From NCBI GenBank assembly GCA_050084515.1, contig CM114271.1, positions 9,920,001-9,984,000 on the forward strand: a DNA stretch of 64,000 nt, given 5' to 3'. Both the position numbers and the translations under genes were made by a program. Shown here in pieces: positions 35,859 through 47,084 of this stretch; the stretch's first letter is position 1, and the number at the start of each line of letters is the position of its first letter. A model generated the notes under the pieces. The model saw only the letters and a list, made by a program, of their open reading frames with translations. It did no database searches and was not told the DNA's origin. This stretch comes from Blasia pusilla. Its lineage: Eukaryota > Marchantiophyta > Marchantiopsida > Blasiales.

Positions 35859-37443
35859 GTAAGAGAGGAGAGGAAGAGAGGAGAGTCTCTCTTCAAAAAA
35901 AGGGCCAAATCCGCCTCCTCTCTTCAAAACTTTTTGACATATTTGAAATTTTTGTTTGCTTTCAAATTCATGAAATCTTTAGAAGAGAGTAGGTAGTGGT
36001 CCACATTCGGGCCTAAAGAAACCTCCTTTTTCCAGGGGGCAAAAAAAAAGTAGACATCATAAGACCACTACAAACATTTTTCCATCACTGTCCATGTGAG
36101 CCAAAGTTTCTTCACATTACCTATCTCGGTCTACAATAAGCAGTGCCCATGGGTAGTTTTGTTGGAGGACCACCCGAATGCGCATCGGTACGATGCCAAC
36201 CTCTCTTTTTGCAAGGATTTTTTCCTGCATCATGGCCTTCCCTGAATTGCCTCATAACCAACTTTCCTGACATCCGAAATGGCAATCCGACAAGTAGTAG
36301 GAATCCTGCACATCTTAGACAAGAAAAGAAGCCTACAACTGGTTTGACGAATGTAGGGGAAGGAGCCAAAAGTTAAGAAGCCCGCCTCAATACTTCAGAA
36401 GTTGGTCTCATAGGGAAAGAGTTCGATCACTCAAGCAGCCAACCTGTCGGAATTCGACAGCTTGCCTGGAAATGGTTAAAAAGTTGCAGTGGGCAAAAAG
36501 CTCAAAGTTGCAACCCGTCGGAATCATACAGGTTGCAAAATTGTAATTCCAAGTAGCTAAAAGAACACAATCCACAAGTCCAAAAAAAATTTCCAACAAA
36601 CTTTTACAAACATCATTATCGGTTGAAAAAATCTCGTCCTTTATTACCTCTAAAGGAACCTCGGAAATGTACATTTGACCTAGTCTATGATTTCTTCAGC
36701 CTCGTCATCTACAAATTTACTCCTAACTCTCCTAGGTTCCAGTACAAAAGGAATGTACTGGGATACAAGTGGCTCCTCTGGCCGATTGTAGACGGGGATC
36801 GAAAATGTTGGCGAATTCGAGAGGCTTGCCCCCCCTAGGTACACCATAACGGTCCCATGTAACCTGATTTGAGTCCCACGGCCTTCCTCGGCAGTATATC
36901 TTGTACGCTCTGCAATGTGACACCCATCCAATATCAATATGTGCTCCGTCCTTGGTAATACCATGATGGCAATCCCACAGGTAGTAGGAATCCAACACGT
37001 TTGAGAGAAGAAAAGAAGCCTACGCCTTCTTTTACGAGTTGAGGGGAAGGTGCCAAGGTGAAGAAGCCCACCAGACTGCCTCTTAAGTTGGACCAACAGG
37101 GAAAGAGTCCGATCAGGCAACTTGTCGGAATCCAACAGGTTTCCTGGAAGTGGTAAAAAGGTGTAGTGGTCAAAAAGTGAAAAGTTGCAAGCAAGAGAAA
37201 TCTGACGGGTTACAAAATAGAAGTCCGCGGAGTACATAGATGATCACATTCGAAAAGACATAAAAAATGTTTAGCAAACTTTTAGAAGCACCACCATCGT
37301 TCGAAAAAATCTTCTCCTTTATTACATCCGAAAAAAGCTCGGAACTGTACATTTGATCTATTCTATGAAATCTTTTGCCTCATCATCAAATAACTCCCTA
37401 CTCCAAACGCTGCAGTCAAGCTGGGTCCTTGAGTTCTTTGAAC
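35859..37443 (-). other. Left-end region of the MULE with duplicated 3' gene tails
   Basis: Downstream of the methyltransferase gene. Two or more decayed tandem copies of the same tail are seen on the minus strand: an acidic C-terminus KFVDDEAEEIID with stop at about 36682-36720, and a similar LFDDEAKDFIE with stop at about 37370-37400, each followed by a CAAATGTACA...AATAAA 3' region. Degenerate palindromes occur at about 36441, 36510 and 37110. 35849-36870 reappears inverted at 49080-50722. The DSNQVTWDRYGVPRGG stretch near 36840 belongs to the same unknown tail. I do not recognise its function. Confidence 0.55.
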
Positions 37444-38067
37444 TCACTCGTCATCGTCTGAGAGCTCTTGCAATATTACTTTCCGCCTTGCCATTCCGAT
37501 TTTTGTAATCTTTGGAAGTGACGATGGTGTCACTACCAATGGTGGGTCTGGAATCGGAGCTCTTTGCTTCGGTGGAGAGTTGTACGCCCCAACGAACCTT
37601 TCGTATTCTGCCTTTGCCTCCTTGCAAAGGTCAAACAATTCCTATCTTCCCTCGAGGCAGAGAATGTTCCTGCCACTCTGCCAGGCGCCTTTGATACTCG
37701 CCCCTGAAAGTCCCACTAAGTCAAACACCAAGTCACCCGGCCTTGAGCAGAGCTCGATGAGCGTTTGCATCAGGGCTGGCAACTTTTCCCTTCCTCCCAA
37801 AAGTGGGGTACCATCTTGCATGTAAATTCCCAGGGGGGAATTGTACAAACTATCTAAGCTGTACCACTCTGAGCATGGATCCACAGGATCCTAGATCTTG
37901 AACACCTGGAAGTTGTGCTCATGCCGAACGAAGCAGTAAACGTAGGAGTGCTCCATCTGTAAAGAAGCACGTTGGAAAGAATGTCAACAACTTGGCATAA
38001 TGTGCAACACGTCACCAAAGAACTCCGCTTGACCCTAGAGAACTTTTTTCAAATACTAACATTGGAG

Positions 38068-38365
38068 CAACCTGTCGGAGTCGGACGGGTTGTTTTGTCC
38101 ATGACCCACCCGTTGGAAGGCGACAGGTTGCTGGCTTAGAGCAGCCCATGCTTATCGAGAGCAACCCGCCGCTGACGGCGCTTTTTTTCGAAACACAGGA
38201 AAAACCATAGTAATCGCAACCCGCCGGCGTTCCGACGGGTTGCACGTTCACCGGCGTTTTCCCTGTGTTTCTGAATAAGATCCGACCCGTCGGAAAGCGA
38301 CGGGTTGCTCTCAGCCAAGCATGGGCTGCTCTAAACCAGCAACCTGTCGCCTTCCGACGGGCTTC
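38068..38365. repeat. Palindromes in intron 3 of the methyltransferase gene
   Basis: Five copies (about 38068, 38105, 38216, 38283, 38336) of the arm CAACCCGTCGG and its complement with variable centres (for example CCGCCGGCG, CGGAAAGCG). The neighbouring exons have none. Confidence 0.85.
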
Positions 38366-40497
38366 TCACAGAAAAAAACAACGGATATATACTATCTGGA
38401 GACAGGAATAGAGCCATACCCGAATCTGGCTCGTCGCGAATCGGAGTGGGTACTCGTTCTTGATGATCCACGATTGCGCCGTCCTCCACTTCAGCGACCT
38501 CTTGACGCATTGGAGGTTGAAAAGCTCGTCCTTGCTCCCTCCAGTCAACACTAAGAAGCAGCCCATGTCACTCAGATAAGCGTCTGCAAAGGACAACAAT
38601 AGCGCGATCTGGTCATAAGAGAGGGGAACATTCCAGTCAGGTACCCCGTCCGACGGATTCTTGTCCCACAATCGCAACCCCGAGGGCAGATCAGCGATCA
38701 ATAGATCCACTGCCACCTCTTCGACCATTCCATTCACCGTCCAGGGTGCGTGCCCGCTTCGTTGAAGCTTTCGTCCCAGCGTTGTCAATTTATCAATGGC
38801 GGGTGTCGACGCTTGAGAATTGAAACTTTTGAGCTCATCTAGTAAATTCGTGAACTGAAGGAGGACGCTTGTCCGGGTCGTTGTTTCTCTATGTCTTCCC
38901 AAGGATGATGGACTGTATTCTCCTTGGGACAACCCTGGCACCTCTCGCTTCCGCTTCTCCCGAGTCTGCGGTCGGCTTGTCGGGGTCTCTATGACCTCAT
39001 ACTCTGTGGAGTTTTTTTCGCGGAGGACCTGGTCCAACCCTCTCTCCCCGCTCGCCTGGACGATTCCGCCTCTGGCCTTGAATCTTTAGCCTCTCTTTGG
39101 GAAGACTCGGCCTCGGAATTCTTCCCTCCCCTCGCCTTGCCTTTGAGACCCGTTGTGGATTTGTCTTTGGTTGTGCGGACCTTTGAAGCCAACTCAGCTG
39201 TCTCGAGGGCTTGCTCTTTCGCATCTCCTCCGAAGAAGTCTTCAAGCTGCACAAAATTGGGGATGTCATCCCGTCGTGAGGCCACTACATCATGAAGCAC
39301 GCGTAAATCTTTCTCGATGATGTCTTCAGGGTGGTTGAAGTCTAGCCAAATCGGGCAATTCTCCACCTCCCAATCGGACATGTGCTGAGCCATCTCCGTA
39401 TCGTACATGGAGAATGTCTCTCCATCAGGCGGCGAAGCCCACAATTTCAAGGCTGCCGGTAATTTTCCCCAGGTACCTGCATTCTTACAATGCACGAGGT
39501 ACCTGAAGACCATCCGTTGGGCAGCTCTTAGTCGAACTGAATCGGTTGCCTGCTCCTGAAGATCTCTCTTCTTCTTTGCTTGATCCCGTTTGTTCCCCTC
39601 GATTTCTTTGTCAAGGTTTGCCTAAGGGAGGACGCAAACCTTCAACATCGTCTTGAATCTTGGGTTTTTGATGGGCTTGTCTCGGATGTCATCGAGCCAA
39701 ACCTCGAAATCTACAGCACTTTCCAGGTTTGCTTCATTCGGAATGGGCTCTAATCTTTTGAGCTCCGCTTGGAGACCGTTCAGCACGGACTTCCCTATAA
39801 CCCGCAACGCATCCCAAAATGACCATTCGTGGAGCCAGTGGGAGATCACTGGATCAGACACACCCGGAGGATGGTGTGCCGCTCTCTTCTGGGCCTCTGT
39901 GCCCTCGAGATTGATTTTCATCACTCGGATCCTCCTAAACTTGCTTATTCTGGACAACGCAAACCGATGCACACGATCTAGGGACACTTTCTCCCCAATC
40001 CGACCTTGCGGATCTTCATCCCTTTTCCGTTGGCGCTTGATAATCGCCTTCAGCTCCTTGTAAAACTCCGGACCAAGTTCGGGGTTGAGAATGCTGATGT
40101 AGCACTGCATCTTGCTTGCTGTGTATTTCGTGGCTGTAGATACTGCAGCTTTGATGAATTTCGTGCACTCAGACCCAGATACTTTCTCCCTCAGCTCCAG
40201 CTCCAGTGCAGCGCTCTTCTTCGCGGCCTGTATCTTCGACCAGCAAAGGATTGTTACGGCTGCATCTTGGGAAATAAACTTATTTGCCCAAGTCTTCTTT
40301 TTTATCTGTGCACCCTTTGCAAGCATCTCGATTTACCAGGCGTCGCTCAAGAACCCCTTGTACTCTGCCGGGTGCGTTGTAAGCACCTTCTTCACCCGAT
40401 CGCAATCCTGGATCCAGTGGTGGGTGACATTCCCCTCCGATACAATCCTGCACATCCAAACTCAATTTCAGAAAATTTGTAAGTTACATGGGTTCCT

Positions 40498-41229
40498 GCT
40501 ACCCGTCGGACTCCGACGGGTCGTCACAGCTCAGGGTCGGATTCTAGCAACGAGCTAAATGATTCAACCCGTCGGAGTCCGATGGATTGCATTCACATTT
40601 GTGAATGCCTGGTTCAACCCGTCGGACTCCAACGGGTTGTCAGATAGTCTATATCAAACGTGAACATAGCAACCCGTCGGAGTCCGACAGGTTGCGCAAT
40701 TGCATGGAAAGCTGCAATTTGACGCGAAAAAGGTAGCTTCCAACTTCCGAATGCAACCCGTCGGACTCCGACGAGTTGCTTTCGGCCAAAAACATAAAAA
40801 AGCCTCCAAACAGCTTCGAGTCAAGCAACCCGTCGGACTCCGACGAGTTGCTTTCGGCCAAAAACATAAAAAAACCTCCAAACAGCTTCGAGTCAAGCAA
40901 CCCGTCGGACTCCGACGAGTTGCTTTAAGCCAAAAACATACTAAACCTGTGGTCAGTCGAACAACTCGTCGGAGTCCGACGAATTTCTTTCTTCAAAAAA
41001 CATCCAGAAAAGGCGGCGAGTCGAGCAACTCGTCGGACTTCGAAGAGTTGCTTTCGGCCAAAAACATCCTAACTTCTGCCGTTATTCGAGCAACTCGTCG
41101 GAGTCCGACAAGTTGCTTCACCCATTCATCAATCGAGCAACTCGTCGGAGTCCGACGAGTTGCGTTTGGCCAAAAGCATCCCAACAACAGTGGCAACCCA
41201 AACAACTTGTCGGAGTCCGACGGTTTGCA
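40498..41229. repeat. Palindrome array in intron 2 of the methyltransferase gene
   Basis: Twelve copies of the arm CAACCCGTCGGA, one variable base, and the reverse-complement arm. Those at 40753, 40825 and 40897 are spaced exactly 72 bp with near-identical spacers (TTCGGCCAAAAACATAAAAA). The others (40961, 41024, 41090, 41137, 41202) are 47-66 bp apart. Several have symmetric changes, for example CAACTCGTCGG paired with CCGACGAGTTG, which keep the palindrome. Confidence 0.95.
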
Positions 41230-42446
41230 GCAAGAAGAAACTTACGTGTTCATGGCATGCATGGCCATCTCCACAGTCGCCATGTGATGAGGGTATGGAT
41301 GAAGGACCACTCCCTTCACGCAAAAATGTGCCTCAAAGGAGTTTGGGCGCTCCTCTGCAAACTTTGTCCACGCCATGAACCTGTGATTTCCATCCCAGAT
41401 GAAGAAATGCAGATTCTTCATCCAGCTGAATTCCGTGCCCTCTACTTGCCATCTGAAATCCAGGTCTCTCATCCTCCAGAATGTGTCGAGCTTTTCCAAG
41501 TCCTCCTCCGTAACTAGGGCTTGGGTTCCATGCTCGTCGTAAGGCTGAACATAGAAGGGAGGGAAGCTGTTGACGTAGGATGCTGTCGCCGCCGATTGTT
41601 TGAGCTTCGCGATATCCTTGTCGGACTGAATTTCGCTGACGTATTCCATTGTCCGCAATCGGCAGAGTGGAATTCTCAGGGCGTTGTGTCCCTCCATCAG
41701 TGCCATCTGCTTTACCACCTGTTAGAACCGGGACAAGATCAATAAGCTACACTGAATTGCCAATGAATTGCAAGATGGGCCTTTACATAACTCAAAAAAC
41801 CCAGATCCTCTCTTACCCGCTCGAAGATTGGGTCGGTTTCTTGACCAGCCAACTTGTCTGAGACAGCAAATGGCAAGTCCACTGGGAACTCGTCGATCCG
41901 ATAGAGGTCGATTTCTTCCGCCTGGCTTGGAGACGAGGATGATTGCTCTCCTGCTTCTTTGGCAATGTCCACCATCTCCACGCTGGCGGTCGTCATTACC
42001 TCATTGTCCGTGATTTGAACTTCTGCCGTTTTTGCTATGTTGATTGTGTCCCCGGACTTCATCGGGGACATTTCCCGCATCTCAACACTTTCGGTTGGAC
42101 GAGGAGGGCTGTTGTCAATGGCTATTGCTTTTTCCCTCCTTGCTTTAGCCAATTCTGCTCTCCTCACCAACGCATCCAGACGCTTCTTTTCTCGCTTTTC
42201 GTCGGCGATCCTTTTCTTCAAGGCCTACGACTTCTCAGCCTCTGTGTTCTGTTTATCGAGCGCCTCTTGTACATGTCTCGCAAGAAGCTCCTGGTTGTGC
42301 ATCTCCGCTTCCCTTTCCTGCTCCTCGATTTCCTGCTGCCTAATCTCATTTGCCGAAGGAGGCCCTGGAGATGCTGACGTAGGAGTCCTAATGGACTTAG
42401 GAGTGAAGCTCCCAAACTTAGTTGCTTGAGCTTTTTTCCTCGTCAT

Positions 42447-42822
42447 TTTTCCTGGAAATGCCTCCACCTATGTCCACGATGAATTGCTTGATCAATCGCC
42501 TTGCTGATGTTGAGATGAGTCGCCTTGATGGGTAGCTCAAATCATCTCGCGATCGTTCAATCGAATCGTCCCGCTCTTGTTCGGTCAAACCGTCTCGCTC
42601 TCGTTCCCTCGTATCGTCTCGCAATGACTCGCCGTGTGAAACACCTCTTGGTATCTGATGAGCTGCTGCGCGGGAAAGCAATGGAGATCGCGAAATGAGA
42701 AACCAGAAATGAGCGATTTGTGCCCTATTTATAATTTTCTAGCCGTTGGGTTGACCGTTGGGTCCCGTCGTCCTTTCGACGGCGACATGCCGGCCGTTAC
42801 GAAAGTCCGGACGTGAAAAATG
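42447..42822. promoter_or_regulatory. Upstream region of the methyltransferase gene
   Basis: Short gene-less stretch between the ATG at 42446 and the palindrome array. CGAT/CTCG-rich; a TATTTATA element at about 42724-42731 could be the TATA box of the minus-strand gene. Confidence 0.4.
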
Positions 42823-43453
42823 GCAACCCGTCGGAATCCAAGAGGTTGCGCGCCTCCTCCGTCTTGGGAAGATAACGCAAGGTGCGCGAGCAACCCGTCG
42901 GAGACCGACAGGTTGAGCGCCTCCGCCGTCTTTGGACAAGAACGCGAGGTACCCGCGCAACCCGTCGGAGACCGACAGGTTGCGAGCCTCCGCCGTCTTC
43001 GGACAAGAATAGGACATACCCACGCAACCCGCCGGAGACCATTGGGTTGCACGCTTCCCTCGTCAAGGGTTAGCAACGCGGGCTTCCCGTGCAACTCGTC
43101 GGAGGCCGACAGGTTGCACGCTTCCTTCATGTAAGCGAAACAAGGCGAGGCCCTTGCGCAACCTGTCAGAGGGCGACGGGTTGCACGTCTCGCCGTCTTT
43201 GGGCAAGAAGGTGCGGCACCCGCGGAACTCATCGGGAACAAACGGTTTGCACGCTTCCTTCATGTAAGTGTTACACTGTGAGATAATTGGGCAACCCGTC
43301 TGATGCCGACGGGTTGCAAGCCTCCGCCATCTTCGGGCAAGAAGGAGCGGTATCCGAGCAACTCGTCGGAGAGCGACGGGTTGCCAGCTTTGACTATGTT
43401 TGCGTTTGAAGGTAAGGCAGAAGCCTCCAACCCGTCCAAAGCCGACGGGTTGC
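42823..43453. repeat. 67-bp tandem repeat with embedded palindrome, between the two MULE genes
   Basis: Units start at 42823, 42890, 42957, 43024, 43091, 43158, 43224, 43291, 43358 and 43427. Each unit is a 27-bp palindrome (GCAACCCGTCGGA plus complement) and about 40 bp of spacer with a shared CCTCCGCCGTCTT...CAAGAA core or a GCTTCCTTCATGTAAG variant. Centres vary (GAGACC, GAATCC, GAGGCC, GAGAGC) while the outer arms are kept. It lies in the shared upstream region of two divergent genes. Confidence 0.95.
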
Positions 43454-43737
43454 AGGCTTTGCTTAGCTTGGGTTAATTGTTGAGTTACCAAGACTCCGAC
43501 GGGTTTCAACAAAATGAAGTGTGCTTCGCAACCCACGTCTCTGCTTCCCAAATCCGGTAACACATTGCAACATAATTGAATCCATTGTGTCAGAAAATTT
43601 CGCCTACCAAACTTCATCTTGTCAGTAAAATTCTGTCAGGAGTATCTGTTTTCCTATTCACTATAAATTAAAAATTCTCATTCTCATTCTCATTCTCTTT
43701 CTCATTCTCACTCTCCTCCCGTACAAAATTTTTCGGA

Positions 43738-46690
43738 ATGGATAATTATGTGAAGCTCACTTGTGGCAATCATCTGGCGGCCCTTCCTCAATCAGAAATC
43801 GTTCGACCGCAAGCTCGTGAGTTTTTCATAGCAGTGGATGAAAATTTTCTCTCCCTCCGATTTCTTCTCCAAATTGGAACCATCTTTGTATCCAAGGATG
43901 TTAGGGTGGACGGTACGGAGGACATAATAGGTGAGATAGTCCAACCAGTGTCTGCAGACCGTAAAGTATGGAATCTCCTACCTCTAGCAAATGGTCAATA
44001 CAGAGTTTATGGCCTGCCCCTGAATTTGTCAGTTTCCCAAGTAGACGGTCGAAAATTTCCTAGTGCTCCGAGCTCTACGTTTGCAACTCCTAGCTTAGTA
44101 GATCCGGCTTCGACTCCAACTTCACACGCTCGTAACAATGTTGTTCTTCTTGAAGAGATTCCGGATGTTATCAACCTTAGTGAATCTTTCGGACACCAAC
44201 CGGGCCCTTTGTCCGCCTACTCGTTCCTCTTGCGAGTATCAGGCAAAATTTTGCTTTCGTCTTTGGCCTTGAAAATGTTCAAGCACATTCTTGTCGACGA
44301 GCTACCGCCCACGTACGATGGTAATTGCATTTTTGAGTTGCCTCCACTTGCTGCTCTTGCTCAAAAGAAAGATGGAGGATGCCTGAAGGGTATGGATAGA
44401 AAGTGTGATTTTCATCGATGGTGCAGGCTTCAACGGACAAGTGCTTCAATTCCAGATGGTCCTTGGATTGTCTCCCACCGCCAATGCGTCGGAGCCTTGG
44501 AGTGTAGAAGTCCAGCATGCCCATATCTAGAGCGCAACGGGCGAGTCAATACGTCGCAATTCCCCCCCAAGAATGCAGAAACTCCATACGAGGTCGGTTC
44601 CACCATACCGCCGGGAGGCCATCGATGTCCTCATTGTCAGCCATCGCCCTTCTGCGTTGGAGCGTGTCCTGCATACATATTTTTCATTGTCCATGACTTG
44701 GGCTCCACGTCAGAGTACACTAGGCTGGCAGTTCATGTTGGCTCCCACACTCATCCTGTGACCGATGCAATTCAGAGACACATCAAGGAGGATGTGGCAA
44801 AGAAAATTTCCGAGGTCTACAGAAACTCTCCAGGTTCAAAGCCCGGAGTGATCAAGCTCACAATGGCATCACAAATTTGTGAACAATTGCTTGGAATCCC
44901 TGGACAGGGCGAGAAACAACTCTGGGAAAATCTCGCATTTCTTGCTGATCCTGAATGCTTCCGGAATTTGCTGCGTCAAATACGAGTTTTGGATGGACAG
45001 ACGGCCAAAATGGATGCCATCGCCAGAATCAAGGCCAACTCCAAATTTCCATTCATTCAGAGATGGCAGTTCATGGGCCAAGAAGGCGAGGGATCCAGGG
45101 CCTATGTCTTCAAAATGTCAACCACAGGTCCGTTGAGTGGCCTTGATCTTATAGATCGAATGAGGCATGGGGAAGATCTTTACAGCAGCTGGGTAAGCTT
45201 TGATATTTGCTACAGAGTGCTGAATGGATGGTTGACGATGGATGCTCATGTTTATGACCATGTGGAGAAGGGACTCAAAACTATATTTGTCTGTGAAGTA
45301 AAGGCAGAAGACGTTGGCAGTTTGAAGATATGCTAGTTACTCTTATTGGAGGTGGTGAAGGAAAACAAAAGGCCACCTCCGGAAATTTATGGGTTCATGG
45401 CGGACAATGCACAACGTGGGTGGATTGCTATCCGGAAAGTGTTCTGGGGTGGAGAGGTTCAATCGGAGAGGGAAAGGTCGGATGTTTTCCATTGGCAACA
45501 GTCTGTGACCCGTACACCAAATCTTGCATCAAGGAGAATAAGAGGACAGAGCATGTCACTCTACTCCAACGTTGCAAGGACAGCAAAACCTTGAAGCAAG
45601 CCATGGAATGCCAGGAAGAACTTCATGGGTGGTGGAGGAAGCATGCGATTGAGGGGAAGTACAAAGAGTTGTGCTCTTGTTGAGTTGGTGGACTGTATGT
45701 ATGAGACAATGGGGAAACTTCATGCGGCATGTTAGTTCACTATTTTGTCTTGTCAAGCTCACGCTGAGAATTGTTTGTAAAGTTGCAGCTCAAGTTGAGA
45801 AGCGTGGGAACTATAGGGATTTCAAACCGAAGAAACCAAGCAAGCTGTCGGATGCGACGGGTTGCCCGAGTGTGCAACCCGACGGAAACCGACGGGGTTG
45901 CATCCATAATTTTGGTGCAACCTGTAGACAAGTATGCAAGTTGCATGTATACAAGGCCTGCAAATAGTTCAACCCAGATGGGTTTCGGATGACTTGCACT
46001 TGGATCTTCCAGAGTGGCCACAGGTTCTTGCAACCCGTCTGAATCCGACGGGTTGCAACACGTCGGGACCCGACGGGTCGCAGAGTCATTCATGGGATGC
46101 CTCGGCCTTGCAACCCGTCTGAATCCAACGGGTTGCAGTAGGTGGGTTTAAGGTTGCAACACGTCGGGACCCGATGGGTCGCAGAGTCATTCATGGGATG
46201 CCTCGGCCTTGCAACCCGTCTGGTTCTGACAGGTAGCTTATTTCTTTGACTCCTGAGTTATTTTCGTTCCCTTCTAACATTGCCGTCGTTGCAGGGATTG
46301 AACATTCATGAAAATGCCCTCTGCCCCAACACAAGTGGAGCAGAAAGTGTTCATTCCTCTTGGAGGTCGTCACAAGCATGCCAACGAATTTCACTTGTGA
46401 AGGCATGCCAACAAGACCAGGCAAGAGCAATGCTACAGTGTGCAGCATCCCATATCTTCCTCACAAAAGGCATAACAAAAGGAAGGGGACCGTCGATCTA
46501 CGAGCTCTATGTCATGTTCATGTGATGACTTTGTCCAAAGAGAGACAAGTGGTAAAAGGTATTTCCCTTGTAAGCACATGTACTATGAGTTGCTGGTAGT
46601 TTTAAGAGAGTCGGAGGTAGGAGTAGGAATCCACCAACCAATTACGTCCCTCAAAGAAGTGCGAAGTATTTTAAACAAACCACTTTGAGG
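43738..46690 (+). pseudogene. MULE-type transposase: zinc-binding N-terminus, DDE core, SWIM finger
   Basis: Long frame 43738-45336 (532 codons). About residues 205-345 have Cys/His pairs (QCVGALECRSPACPY, HRCPHCQ, CVGACPAY, then VGSHTHPV), like the WRKY-GCM1/FLYWCH fingers of MULE transposases. First core Asp in SFDICYR (about 45200). After a TAG at 45334 the same frame continues with the second Asp in FMADNAQRGW (about 45400) and DVFHWQQSV. A frameshift near 45515 follows. An intron (about 45740-46293) with palindromes separates the third block NTSGAESVH (Glu at about 46343). The SWIM finger CSCDDFVQRETSGKRYFPCKH reads at 46512-46575. Known: this domain set cuts and pastes Mutator-like elements. 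Assignment to the MULE superfamily rests on motif order and the 9-bp target duplication. Confidence 0.72.
45839..46238. repeat. Palindromes and 100-bp duplication in the transposase intron
   Basis: Seven palindrome copies (about 45839, 45876, 46030, 46056, 46110, 46156, 46211). The stretch 46056-46125 is duplicated at 46156-46225, including CAGAGTCATTCATGGGATGC. Two copies (46056, 46156) have the compensated variant CAACACGTCGGGACCCGA. Confidence 0.9.
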
Positions 46691-47084
46691 ATGCAAAATA
46701 AGGTTTTAGATTGTACTTTTATTTTTCCTGAACCTTCACTTTGAGCTTGAACTCTATTCAGCCCGGGGCAAATGATAGATTTTTTCCAGACCTTGGATGG
46801 AAAAAGTGATTGGTTCCACACTTATGATTCCATTGATTTTTCAGTTTTCTAAATTTTGTGCAATTTGCAACTCGTCGGACTCAGAGGGGTTGCCAAAATA
46901 TGGAAGAGGAAAAAAAAAATTATGGGACTGCTCAATAACTGAACAAAAAAGTGCAAAAAAATTCACACAAAAAGTTTCCTCTCTTCAACCCAACGGAAAC
47001 TCTCTTCAAAAAAAAATATCTATTTCGATTGAATGTAGTTTCCTCTCTCCTCTCTCCTCTCTTCCTCTCCTCTTACCGCACCTC
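46691..47084. other. Right end of the MULE
   Basis: Transposase 3' flank with one palindrome (46866), an A-rich stretch, then a CTCTC-rich terminus ending CCTCTCCTCTTACCGCACCT. The same sequence ends the other MULE piece near 56465. Confidence 0.65.

Larger units (their letters stand above)
37444..42446 (-). pseudogene. ParB-like domain + class-beta N6/N4 DNA methyltransferase gene of the MULE
   Basis: Spliced gene, exons 42446-41817, 41718-41246, 40447-38420, 37956-37444, GT-AG junctions with matching phases; about 1214 codons. Residues 1-210: charged coiled-coil-like N-terminus. About 215-345: ParB/sulfiredoxin-type fold with RIPLCRLR, PPFYVQP and the signature IWDGNHRFMAW (about 319-323). 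Middle: basic helical region. About 940-1020: motif IV region VDLLIADLPSGLRLW, with the usual DPPY changed to DLPS. Last exon: PLLGGREKLPALMQTLIEL, then motif I as VFDLVGLSGAS and GRNILCLEG. The order IV then I defines class beta. Known: ParB-like plus methyltransferase fusions are common in phages and bacteria. In-frame stops: TAG 42225, TAA 40333, TAG 39622, 37891 and 37642; one frameshift near 39030. Introns 2 and 3 are filled with palindromes. Degenerate catalytic motifs leave activity doubtful even in the ancestor. Confidence 0.72.
35832..47084. mobile_element. MULE-type DNA transposon carrying a ParB-like/DNA methyltransferase gene
   Basis: About 11.3 kb inserted in the second family-B retrotransposon: the retroelement leader stops at 35831 and resumes at about 47085. 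A 9-bp imperfect duplication (TTGATTGCT / TTGATTTCC) flanks it, the size usual for Mutator-like elements. The ends share a GTAAGAG purine-rich block (35859-35890) and its complement CTCTTCCTCTCCTCTTAC (ending 47076). Contents: on the minus strand a spliced gene with a ParB-like and an N6/N4-type methyltransferase domain (42446-37444), and on the plus strand a transposase with DDE core and SWIM finger (43738-46690). The two are divergent with a 1.3-kb shared upstream region full of 67-bp palindromic repeats. Exact termini are inferred from comparison with the first family-B copy. Confidence 0.72.

Noticed and set aside
40700-41287. Plus-strand frame of 195 codons over the palindromes, and similar frames at 42729-43241
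   Set aside because: Repeated ATRRSPT/SESDGL peptides are only the palindrome read in three frames; the sequence is an intron and a promoter region.
42823-43453. CRISPR-like array (regular palindromic repeats with 40-bp spacers)
   Set aside because: The DNA is plant nuclear, the spacers resemble each other, and no cas gene is present. It is a tandem repeat with an embedded palindrome.
24833-45336. Variant nuclear code with TAG/TAA for glutamine
   Set aside because: The 1885-codon ATXR7-like gene and the AHK1-like gene have no in-frame TAG or TAA apart from their ends, and AHK1 itself ends with TAG. Decay of transposon copies explains the pattern.
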